The notes under the pieces were generated by a model that was given only the letters and a program-made list of their open reading frames with translations, was not told the DNA's origin and did no database searches. Position numbers and translations under genes: made by a program. 6,475 nt of DNA from an uncultured Eubacteriales bacterium (GTDB lineage: Bacteria > Bacillota > Clostridia > Oscillospirales > Ruminococcaceae): the NCBI GenBank assembly GCA_959605275.1, contig CAUHFD010000167.1, positions 1 through 6,475 on the forward strand, given 5' to 3'. Positions 1 to 5,361 of the stretch are shown in pieces (position 1 is the stretch's first letter; each line of letters starts with the position of its first letter).

Positions 1-327
1 AAATGCGGTGGAAAGCGCCGAAAATGCCGGTAAAGGAAGCGCAGGTATGCCGTATTGCAATTGCTCGGCAAGAGCCGTTTCGCTTTCATACGGGGCAAAA
101 GCCAGTCTGTCCGCATTTGACAGCGGACGCTTGCTCAGAAATCCCTTTAGCAATTCACCGGAAATGTGCTCGCAATCGGCGCAGCTTCCGCCGTTTCCGG
201 CGAGTAATATCTTGCCACCTTTTTTGATTGCTTCTATTAGAATCTGACAACCTGTTTCAATCTCCCCGGCACATAAGTTTAAATCGGGATAGCGTGTTGT
301 TAATTCGGTAAATAAATTTTCTTTCAC
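1..327 (-). CDS. SIS-domain phosphosugar isomerase, GmhA-like (3' end cut off by window)
   Basis: The minus strand reads open from a GTG at 327 to the window edge, giving 109 residues, so the C-terminal half is missing. The protein begins VKENLFTELTTRYPDLNLC and carries the SIS sugar-phosphate-binding loop GNGGSCADCEH at residues 44-54, followed by GELLKGF. By alignment from memory with E. coli GmhA, His54 and Glu58 match its His61 and Glu65, which serve metal binding and catalysis. This supports a sedoheptulose-7-phosphate isomerase-like (phosphoheptose isomerase) activity in the cytoplasm, but the substrate is not proven: SIS isomerases also act on other ketose/aldose phosphates. The GTG start is chosen because AGAAAGGA lies just upstream and no in-frame ATG fits. 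The gene is divergent from the ROK regulator at 481, so co-regulation is plausible. Confidence 0.8.
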   Translation of the reverse strand, partial: MKENLFTELTTRYPDLNLCAGEIETGCQILIEAIKKGGKILLAGNGGSCADCEHISGELLKGFLSKRPLSNADRLAFAPYESETALAEQLQYGIPALPLPAFSALSTAF

Positions 328-480
328 AGTGTTTATTCCTTTCTTATTTATTTAACAAGCGCATGGAGCGCTGAATCAATCAGTTCTGATAAATAGAATT
401 TATAAAAAAGAGATTTTGTATTTGACATCAGCATGTCGGCGTGCTACCATGATATAAAAGCATCAAAAGGAGCGAGGCTT
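328..480. promoter_or_regulatory. Divergent intergenic region between SIS isomerase and ROK regulator
   Basis: These 153 bases separate two divergent genes and must hold both promoters. The rightward promoter is clear and listed separately. For the leftward gene only a weak candidate is visible: a minus-strand TATAAA at about 403-408 without a good -35. A small inverted repeat, AGCGC (358-362) and GCGCT (368-372) around a 5-nt loop, and an ATCAG/CTGAT repeat at about 378-389 could be operator half-sites, but both are short. I see no copy of the TATATAA-N9-TTATATA repeat found upstream of the ROK kinase. Confidence 0.4.
422..450 (+). promoter_or_regulatory. Promoter of the ROK regulator gene
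   Basis: TTGACA at 422-427 is a perfect -35. After a 17-bp spacer comes TACCAT at 445-450, which matches 4 of 6 consensus -10 bases. Transcription would start near 457, leaving a 5' leader of about 24 nt containing the ribosome binding site AAAGGAG (465-471). The position matters because it places the upstream in-frame ATG at 433 inside the promoter spacer, so that codon cannot be the start for transcripts from this promoter. Confidence 0.65.
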
Positions 481-1695
481 ATGTCAGGGCAGGCACAAAG
501 AGCTGTTACTCACCGACAGGAAATGAAATACGAAAATCAAAGAAAAATATTGAATATCATAAATGAGAAGCCGGTGTCCCGCATTGAATTAGTCGGAAAA
601 ACCGGACTGACACAAGCATCGGTCAGTATTATTGTTGAGAAATTGATCACAGACGGTCTTCTTTATGACACTGAAATATCATCAGACAATACATCGCTTG
701 GGCGAAAGCCTACTTTATTGGAGATTAATCCGAATTGGGGATATGTCATTGGAATCAGCATTGATCGGGATGGAATCGACGTTGGTATTGCCAATTTGAA
801 AGGGCAGGTTATTGATAGCTATCCCCGTTTTGAAGCAACCCCGGATTATACGAAGTGCCTTGATTTGGTTGCACAAAAGGTTTCTGAACTGGTAAATCGG
901 AATCATGGCGTGGAATCCAAAATCATTGCCGCCGGTGTGGCGGTTCCCGGTCCCGCCGATTCTAAGAACGGAAAACTTTTAAATCCGCCCGGTTTCTTTT
1001 TGAGCTGGCACAATCTTGATTTGTACCATGAACTGGTACAGCGCATTCATTATCCTGTGTATATGGAACATAACAGTCTTGCCTTTGTAAAAGCGGAAAA
1101 AAGCATGGGAATCGGTAAGCAGTATGATAGTTTTATTTTATTTAACGTCAGTGCCGGCTTCGGTGCGGGATTGGTATTGAACCGACAGGTATACTCCGGC
1201 AAAAACGGTTTCGGCGGAGAAACCGGACATACTTCCATTGATATGAACGGCAGGCTGTGCTCTTGCGGAAACCGTGGCTGTATTGAGCTTTACGCTTCTA
1301 CCTCTGCTATTTTATATGAAATAAATCATACAGATCCCAGCATCCGGTCATGGAATGAACTGATAGATCTTGCGTATGACGGCAATGCGCTGTGTGCGCG
1401 ATATGTTTCGCTGGAAGCGGATTATTTGGGGCACGTTATTATCAATATGAATAATATGCTTGGCTTAGATGCTGCAATTTTGACCGGAGAAATTGCATAC
1501 CGTCCCGAGATGCTGCTTCAGAAAATAAAGGAAAAAATAAACGGGACCATTACTATTCCTTATCGCAGCGTTGCTGTACACATTTCTCCGATACAAAACG
1601 ATGCACGAATCGTATCGGGGGCGGCAATTGTCATTGACCGAATTTTCTGTGAGCAGGGATATTTGCTGCACCTGAGAGAATCTCGAAAGAAATAG
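481..1695 (+). CDS. ROK-family (NagC/XylR-type) transcriptional regulator
   Basis: This 404-residue cytoplasmic protein has the usual ROK repressor layout. An N-terminal winged helix-turn-helix spans about residues 15-70 (NQRKILNIINEKPVSRIEL, then TGLTQASVS as the recognition region), followed by a sugar-kinase-like ligand domain. The ROK zinc site is complete: GETGH with His250, then CSCGNRGCIE with Cys260, Cys262 and Cys267. The kinase machinery is degenerate. The N-terminal phosphate loop reads IDRDGID rather than DIGGTK, and the catalytic Asp position in MEHNSLAF is Asn198. It should therefore bind a sugar or sugar phosphate without phosphorylating it and change DNA binding in response. 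The start at 481 follows AAAGGAG by about 9 nt; an in-frame ATG at 433 lies within the promoter and is rejected. It converges on the ROK kinase gene with 11 bp between stops. A role controlling that kinase and the divergent isomerase is inferred from context. The effector sugar is unknown. Confidence 0.88.
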   Translation: MSGQAQRAVTHRQEMKYENQRKILNIINEKPVSRIELVGKTGLTQASVSIIVEKLITDGLLYDTEISSDNTSLGRKPTLLEINPNWGYVIGISIDRDGIDVGIANLKGQVIDSYPRFEATPDYTKCLDLVAQKVSELVNRNHGVESKIIAAGVAVPGPADSKNGKLLNPPGFFLSWHNLDLYHELVQRIHYPVYMEHNSLAFVKAEKSMGIGKQYDSFILFNVSAGFGAGLVLNRQVYSGKNGFGGETGHTSIDMNGRLCSCGNRGCIELYASTSAILYEINHTDPSIRSWNELIDLAYDGNALCARYVSLEADYLGHVIINMNNMLGLDAAILTGEIAYRPEMLLQKIKEKINGTITIPYRSVAVHISPIQNDARIVSGAAIVIDRIFCEQGYLLHLRESRKK

Positions 1696-1706
1696 AACGG
1701 TTGTTT

Positions 1707-2690
1707 TTAGGATTTTGATTGTCTCGTTGCACTGTAAGCAGCGGCAGCAAGTGCAGCAATATCACCCACCTTGTCACCTAACGCGCTTGTTACGATGCGG
1801 CAGTGTCGGTAATTGATTGGAAGACATTCCTGTTCCATGATCTTATTGCAGGAATCCCATAGCAGATGGTGGCTGCGGGTAAAGATACTTCCGATCGCAA
1901 TGGCATCGAGGTCTAACAGATCCACCATGATGCTTAATGCTTTTCCCAGCTTTTCTCCGCTGATCCGGTAAATTTCACGGCACAGCGTATCACCCTGTTC
2001 GGCAAGCTCGGCGATGGTTTTTGCATTAATGGAGGAAATATCGCCGCATTCCGAGAGCAGTCTGGGAGTGTTCCCGGCAGCCGTTTCTCGGACGACCATC
2101 ATTCGTCCTAATTGTGCGATTCCCCCTCCGCTGCAAAAGCCTTCAAAGGAGCCGTGTTTCCTGTATCCGACGGGACCGTCTGTTTCCGCACGAATATGAC
2201 CGATTTCTCCGGCCATATCGTTTGAGCCGCAGTATAGCTGTGAATTTAAGATGAGTCCGGCGCCAAATCCGGTTCCGAACGTGAGAAACGCAAAATTATT
2301 TGTTTCTTTGCCGGAACCGTATTTCCATTCTGCTATTGCACAGGCATTTGCGTCGTTTTGTAATGTGGTATGTACCTTAAATTCTGTTTGAAAACGGTCT
2401 GCAATGGGAATATTATCCCACTTCGGTAAATTCGGAGGCGCCATAATGATGCCGGTTTTGGAAGATAACGGTCCTCCGCATGAGATGCCAATGCCGTCCA
2501 GTTGAACACTCTGCATTTCGGAGAGTTGTTTATGTAAGGAATTCTGTAAAATTGCAATCATATTATCCGGTTGATCGACTATCGTGTCAAATTTTTCTTT
2601 TGACAGAATTTGAAGCTCCCCGTTTTCCGTTTCTTTTCCGATACAGGCAGCACATTTGGTTCCGCCGATATCAATACCTGCAAAGATCAT
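1707..2690 (-). CDS. ROK-family sugar kinase
   Basis: This 327-residue protein is close to the normal ROK kinase length. It starts MIFAGIDIGGTK, giving the ATP phosphate-binding DIGGTK at residues 7-12. It has the sugar-binding segment PPNLPKWDNIPI (85-96), the catalytic base in QNDANA (Asp113), the second phosphate loop GTGFGAG (139-145) and the GEIGH motif (161-165). It should phosphorylate a hexose or related sugar with ATP in the cytoplasm; the sugar cannot be fixed from sequence. The usual zinc motif CxCGxxGC is absent. In its place is GPVGYRKHGSFEGFCSGGG (172-190), a pattern I associate with a subgroup of ROK kinases. The ATG at 2690 is chosen because it is preceded by AGAAAGGA and starts directly at the domain. 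A 25-codon in-frame extension to 2765 has no comparable site and is low-complexity leader. The promoter and paired operators lie at 2840-2920. Confidence 0.88.
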   Translation of the reverse strand: MIFAGIDIGGTKCAACIGKETENGELQILSKEKFDTIVDQPDNMIAILQNSLHKQLSEMQSVQLDGIGISCGGPLSSKTGIIMAPPNLPKWDNIPIADRFQTEFKVHTTLQNDANACAIAEWKYGSGKETNNFAFLTFGTGFGAGLILNSQLYCGSNDMAGEIGHIRAETDGPVGYRKHGSFEGFCSGGGIAQLGRMMVVRETAAGNTPRLLSECGDISSINAKTIAELAEQGDTLCREIYRISGEKLGKALSIMVDLLDLDAIAIGSIFTRSHHLLWDSCNKIMEQECLPINYRHCRIVTSALGDKVGDIAALAAAAYSATRQSKS

Positions 2691-2839
2691 TATTATTATC
2701 CTTTCTTTTTGAAATTGCTTCGGTTTCATTTCGGAAATATGCTGGTTACTATATCCGATTGCCAAAGAGTAAGGGCAAATGGTCTTTTTACATTACCTCT
2801 CCGCCTTCGACAGAAAAGCAGAGAAGTGATTTTAAGTAT

Positions 2840-2868
2840 TATTATATAAATGAGTTAATTATATAATA
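2840..2868. promoter_or_regulatory. Operator candidate O1, inverted repeat over the kinase -10 region
   Basis: Arms TATTATATAA (2840-2849) and TTATATAATA (2859-2868) are perfectly complementary over 10 bp around a 9-nt spacer. The core TATATAA-N9-TTATATA is identical to that at 2897-2919. The site covers the -10 hexamer and the likely start point of the minus-strand kinase promoter, so a bound protein would block initiation. AT-rich arms around a fixed spacer are compatible with a ROK repressor site, but the binder is an inference. Confidence 0.6.
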
Positions 2869-2891
2869 CCCTGATTTTCCGAAAAAGTCAA
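2863..2891 (-). promoter_or_regulatory. Promoter of the ROK kinase gene (minus strand)
   Basis: Reading the minus strand, TTGACT (2891-2886) and TATTAT (2868-2863) are separated by exactly 17 bp, with 5/6 matches in each hexamer. Transcription would begin near 2856, giving an unusually long leader of about 165 nt before the ATG at 2690. The promoter is bracketed by the two matching inverted repeats O1 and O2. Confidence 0.7.
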
Positions 2892-2895
2892 TATA

Positions 2896-2920
2896 ATATA
2901 TAAAAACGCCGATTATATAT
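2896..2920. promoter_or_regulatory. Operator candidate O2, inverted repeat just upstream of the kinase -35
   Basis: Arms ATATATAA (2896-2903) and TTATATAT (2913-2920) are perfectly complementary around a 9-nt spacer containing ACGCC. The 7-bp half-sites and spacer length equal those of O1. The centre at 2908 is 54 bp from the O1 centre at 2854, about five helical turns, so the two sites would face the same side of the DNA. Confidence 0.55.
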
Positions 2921-2967
2921 CAATGAATTATTTTATTTAATTTATGAATTGTATGAGTTAGGATTAC

Positions 2968-2992
2968 AATATTATACGAACAGTATAATATT
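2968..2992. repeat. Perfect 10-bp inverted repeat containing TATAAT on both strands
   Basis: AATATTATAC (2968-2977) and GTATAATATT (2983-2992) are perfectly complementary around the loop GAACA. The arms contain TATAAT on the plus strand (2985-2990) and on the minus strand (2976-2971). ATTACA at 2963-2968 with a 16-bp spacer would give a modest plus-strand promoter. It may be an operator, a promoter with dyad symmetry, or both. Its half-site differs from those of O1 and O2. Confidence 0.45.
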
Positions 2993-3088
2993 TGAATGCT
3001 TTTAGGCGGCACGCGGTCGGGCTTGTGTGCGAAAAGCACGGTAAAAACGGGAAAGTCGATTGGATTTGTGAACGATTCGGAAATAATC

Positions 3089-3117
3089 TTGACATTAGGG
3101 ACAATTGCAATTAAAAT
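3089..3117 (+). promoter_or_regulatory. Plus-strand promoter candidate P1
   Basis: TTGACA (3089-3094, perfect) is followed after 17 bp by TAAAAT (3112-3117, 5/6). A transcript would begin near 3124. No gene begins until 3614, so it would have a leader of about 490 nt through the hairpin array, or would make a non-coding RNA. The spacer overlaps the small palindrome AATTGCAATT (3103-3112). Confidence 0.5.
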
Positions 3118-3247
3118 AAAATAGTGATTTCATAGGGGTTTTACGGATCACAGCGTATGGAAATGTCAAAGTTAGATGAAATAAGAATTTTTTTCTGTGT
3201 GATGTGATATCGTTTGGTGTTAATATATCGGTATTTTGTTTTATAGG

Positions 3248-3276
3248 ATGACAAATGACGAAATATGTAGTATAAT
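3248..3276 (+). promoter_or_regulatory. Plus-strand promoter candidate P2, at the front of the hairpin array
   Basis: ATGACA (3248-3253, 5/6 match to the -35) is followed after 17 bp by a perfect TATAAT (3271-3276). The predicted start near 3283 falls at the base of the first hairpin (3280-3304), so the RNA would begin essentially with that stem. It could drive a small RNA ending at the terminator-like hairpin at 3404-3426, or a structured leader for the operon at 3614. Confidence 0.55.
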
Positions 3277-3279
3277 AAT

Positions 3280-3499
3280 CTCAAAAGCGCGTTGCGTTTT
3301 TGAGCACATTGAAATATTATTTCATTTAAATATGCAAAAGATTTATATTAAAAAGTAAAGCAGATGAAAATGCATCTGCATGCCGTATAATATGCGGCGA
3401 AGACGGCGCAAAGCGCCGCAGTTTTTCTATTGCAACAATAAATTGCGCTGTGTAACAGCGCTTCCGCCTGCGGCGGTCATCAAAACCTTGTTTTGATGA
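3280..3499 (+). repeat. Array of nine consecutive small hairpins, unassigned structured element
   Basis: Nine stem-loops follow one another. Arms (positions) and loops: 3280-3290/3294-3304, 11 bp with one G-T, loop GTT; 3310-3315/3319-3324 TGAAAT/ATTTCA, loop ATT; 3360-3366/3373-3379 GCAGATG/CATCTGC, 6-nt loop; 3382-3388/3392-3398 GCCGTAT/ATGCGGC with one T-G, loop AAT; 3404-3409/3413-3418 CGGCGC/GCGCCG, loop AAA; 3428-3432/3436-3440 TATTG/CAATA, loop CAA; 3445-3450/3456-3461 GCGCTG/CAGCGC, loop TGTAA; 3464-3468/3472-3476 CCGCC/GGCGG, loop TGC; 3477-3486/3490-3499 TCATCAAAAC/GTTTTGATGA, loop CTT. The hairpins are directly visible. Whether this is a small RNA, an operon leader or an interspersed palindromic repeat is undecided. 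It matches no RNA family I can name. Confidence 0.6.
3404..3426 (+). terminator. Terminator-like hairpin within the array
   Basis: The 6-bp all-GC stem CGGCGC/GCGCCG (3404-3409/3413-3418) with loop AAA is followed after CAG by TTTTT (3422-3426). An alternative pairing uses GCGGCG (3394-3399) with CGCCGC (3414-3419). CGCCGC could also pair with GCGGCG at 3470-3475, which would open the stem. The T run is short, so termination may be weak or conditional. Confidence 0.4.
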
Positions 3500-3504
3500 A
3501 TTTA

Positions 3505-3513
3505 TGTTATAAT
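3505..3513 (+). promoter_or_regulatory. Extended -10 promoter candidate P3 for the polysaccharide operon
   Basis: TGTTATAAT (3505-3513) is a perfect extended -10 element. There is no good -35: the 10-bp hairpin ending at 3499 occupies that region, and extended -10 promoters can tolerate a poor one. Transcription would start near 3520, giving a leader of about 95 nt before the ATG at 3614. This is the nearest promoter to the operon. Confidence 0.5.
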
Positions 3514-3560
3514 AGTTTTACAACTGGCGGTTGAATCGTCGACCGTCTGCTGCGGGTTGG

Positions 3561-3572
3561 TTGATATATCAA
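3561..3572. repeat. 12-bp perfect palindrome in the operon leader
   Basis: TTGATATATCAA is its own reverse complement. It lies about 45 bp downstream of the predicted P3 start and 41 bp before the ATG at 3614. It could be an operator or simply an AT-rich chance palindrome. There is no second copy in the window. Confidence 0.3.
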
Positions 3573-3613
3573 GAATGTTTTGGGAATACTAAAAATCAAA
3601 AGAGGGAATTCGT

Positions 3614-4283
3614 ATGAATGCAGCGATTATATTTGCAGGCGGAACCGGACAGAGAATGAAAAATACGGCAAAGCCAAAACAATTTTTGGAGCTTTACGGG
3701 AAGCCGATCATCATTTATACATTGGAAGTTTTTGAAAAGCATCCTGATATTGATATGATTATCGTTCCGTGCGTAAAAGGTTGGGAAGATTATTACCGGC
3801 GGCAGTACATCGCAGGAATCGAAATTGATTGCTTTGCATGCATTGAAGGAATATTGCGGCGAAGATGATATCATTTTAATGCACGATGCCGTTCGCCCCT
3901 TGGTAACCGCAAAACTAATTACTGAAAATATTGCCTGCGTAAAGGAACACGGAAATGCGATTACTGCGGATCCGTTTACCGAGACGGGCGTAGTGAGTAC
4001 AGACGGTAAGACGGTGGAATCGACGATTGAACGCAATAAATTATATATTGGCAAAGCACCGCAGAGTTTTTATTTTAAAGATGTTCTGTGGGCACACGAA
4101 AAAGGTCAATCTATGCCGGAATCGATTTCGATTGATACTTGTACGTTGATGACAACATTAGGAAAGAAGCTATATTTCGTGCCCTGTGAGTCAACGAATA
4201 TTAAAATTACCACTCCGGATGATTATTACATCTTTAAAGCACTCTATGACCTGCGTGAGAGTCAGGAAATTTTGGGGTTATGA
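3614..4283 (+). pseudogene. Broken cytidylyltransferase of the IspD/TarI family (frameshift with small deletion)
   Basis: Intact family members (about 235-240 aa) transfer CMP from CTP to methylerythritol phosphate (IspD) or ribitol 5-phosphate (TarI). Adjacency to an SDR and a glycosyltransferase favours a TarI-like role making a CDP-activated wall or capsule precursor. The first frame starts at ATG 3614 behind AGAGGG (3601-3606). It encodes FAGGTGQRM with Arg14 and Lys22 of KPKQF, then runs to a TGA at 3866-3868. The homologous sequence resumes in the next frame by 3798 as GGSTSQES, followed by HDAVRP (Asp codon 3885-3887), RNKLYIGKAPQSF and NIKITTPDD (Lys codon 4203-4205), ending at 4283. 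The shift lies at about 3785-3797. Between the Trp codon at 3782 and GGSTSQES there are only 16 nt where relatives have about 66, so about 50 bases appear to be lost. No single frame yields a working enzyme. A sequencing or assembly error remains possible. Confidence 0.8.
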
Positions 4284-5359
4284 TAGGGGAAAAAAGAATG
4301 TTACCTTTAGATTCGGTTATTTTAGAGGATTTGCAGAATATTACACAAAGCAGCGTTTCATGGGACAAGCTGGCGAATAAAACCGTATTGATTACCGGAG
4401 CAAGCGGAATGATTGCTTCGTATTTGTGCTATACATTGCTTTATTTAAATGATACGAAACAGATGAACATAAAAGTCTTAGCGTTGGTTCGAAACGGCGA
4501 AAAAGCGAAAAAACATTTCGGGGAACTTTTGAGTCGTTCTGATTTTCAGCTATTGGTACAAGATGTGTGTGCTTCTGTTCGGTATGAAGAGCAAGTGGAT
4601 TATATTATACATGCAGCCAGTCAGGCAAGCCCACGCTCCTTTGTCTCCGATCCGGTTGGAACAATCGCCGCAAATACGATTGGAACGATGAATATGCTGG
4701 ATCTTGCGGTTGACAAAAAAGCGGAGGGCTTTTTGTATTTGTCCACACGGGAAATTTACGGGAAAGCGGACAGTGCAAAGGACTTCATTCAGGAAGATGA
4801 TTACGGAGCAATGGATCCGACACTGGTGAGATCATGCTATCCGGAAAGCAAGCGCATGTCTGAAACAATATGTGCCTCTTATGCACACCAATATGGTGTG
4901 CATTGTAAGATTGCCAGGATAGCTCATACTTACGGACCCGGCATCGCCATTGGAGATGGACGCGTGGTTGGAGATTTCATTAATAATGTTTTACATGATC
5001 AAAACATACAAATGAACAGCGATGGCAGCGGTGTTTTAGGTCTGACATATTTATCTGATTTAGTAACCGGTCTTTGGATGGTTCTTTTGAATTTTGAGGA
5101 TTTCGTCTATAATATTTCTAATGATCATGCGATTATTACTGTCAAAGACCTGGCTCTTAAATTATGTGCTCTCTATCCGGAAAAGAATATTCACGCGACT
5201 TTTCAGGAGATTGATCCCACTCAAAAAGCGGGGTATTTGGGACATAAAGTCGGTTTGCTTAAATCGGATAAAGCGGTTGCTGCCGGATGGCATGCGATGA
5301 TATCGTTAGACGATGGATTTCGGCGGACAATTGATTATTATGCAAGGCGGGTAAAGTAA
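4280..5359 (+). CDS. NAD-dependent epimerase/dehydratase, extended SDR (UDP-xylose synthase-like)
   Basis: This 359-residue cytoplasmic nucleotide-sugar enzyme has a Rossmann fold beginning with TVLITGASGMIAS (35-47); the third glycine of TGxxGxxG is Ala46. The motif HAASQASP (111-118), the catalytic set Thr156 and Glu158 in STREIYG, Tyr187 and Lys191 in YPESK, the segment GDGRVVGDF (225-233) and TYLSDLVTGL (256-265) resemble UDP-glucuronate decarboxylases and 4,6-dehydratases. The reaction is therefore probably oxidation at C4 followed by decarboxylation, dehydration or epimerisation of a nucleotide sugar; the substrate is not determinable. The ATG overlaps the cytidylyltransferase stop by 4 bp (ATGA), implying translational coupling. 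An alternative ATG at 4298 has AGGGG upstream and would remove six residues. Pairing with an IspD/TarI-like gene suggests that the two formerly acted in one precursor pathway, possibly on a CDP-linked substrate. Confidence 0.82.
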   Translation: MIGEKRMLPLDSVILEDLQNITQSSVSWDKLANKTVLITGASGMIASYLCYTLLYLNDTKQMNIKVLALVRNGEKAKKHFGELLSRSDFQLLVQDVCASVRYEEQVDYIIHAASQASPRSFVSDPVGTIAANTIGTMNMLDLAVDKKAEGFLYLSTREIYGKADSAKDFIQEDDYGAMDPTLVRSCYPESKRMSETICASYAHQYGVHCKIARIAHTYGPGIAIGDGRVVGDFINNVLHDQNIQMNSDGSGVLGLTYLSDLVTGLWMVLLNFEDFVYNISNDHAIITVKDLALKLCALYPEKNIHATFQEIDPTQKAGYLGHKVGLLKSDKAVAAGWHAMISLDDGFRRTIDYYARRVK

Positions 5360-5361
5360 GA

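Larger units (their letters stand above)
2691..3613. other. Large AT-rich intergenic region without a convincing gene
   Basis: About 920 bases separate the leftward kinase from the rightward polysaccharide operon. No reading frame here has both a plausible ribosome binding site and recognisable protein content. The left third holds the kinase leader, promoter and operators. The middle holds a palindrome (2968-2992) and a plus-strand promoter candidate (3089-3117). The right third holds a second promoter candidate, the hairpin array (3280-3499), an extended -10 promoter and a short palindrome (3561-3572). The stretch 2994-3088 shows nothing I can assign beyond a 4-bp GTGC/GCAC hairpin near 3027-3039. 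Confidence 0.7.

Noticed and set aside
390..430. A third copy of the kinase operator upstream of the ROK regulator (autoregulation)
   Set aside because: TTTATAA near 402-408 resembles one half-site, but the partner half-site at the required spacing matches poorly.
433..480. Sixteen-codon N-terminal extension of the ROK regulator from ATG 433
   Set aside because: ATG 433 lies inside the spacer of the TTGACA/TACCAT promoter, has no ribosome site, and the extra residues do not resemble the ROK N-terminus. ATG 481 has AAAGGAG in front.
2691..2765. Twenty-five-codon N-terminal extension of the ROK kinase
   Set aside because: No good ribosome site before 2765, whereas AGAAAGGA precedes the ATG at 2690, which opens directly into the DIGGTK domain.
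2480..2866. 128-codon plus-strand open frame over the kinase start and its promoter
   Set aside because: It runs antisense through the conserved kinase N-terminus and then through promoter DNA; the protein shows no family features.
3141..3169. Minus-strand TTGACA at 3169-3164 as an additional kinase promoter
   Set aside because: No acceptable -10 hexamer at 16-18 bp; the corresponding bases read CCGTAA.
3157..3207. Small open frame of 16 codons starting MEMSKLDEIRIF
   Set aside because: No ribosome binding site and too short to support as a gene.
3280..3499. CRISPR array or integron-type recombination site
   Set aside because: The hairpins differ in sequence and size, there are no regular repeats and spacers, and no cas or integrase gene is present.
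3596..4054. 152-codon minus-strand open frame opposite the cytidylyltransferase
   Set aside because: It is antisense to clearly homologous coding sequence, has no recognisable domain, and its codons mirror the plus-strand gene.
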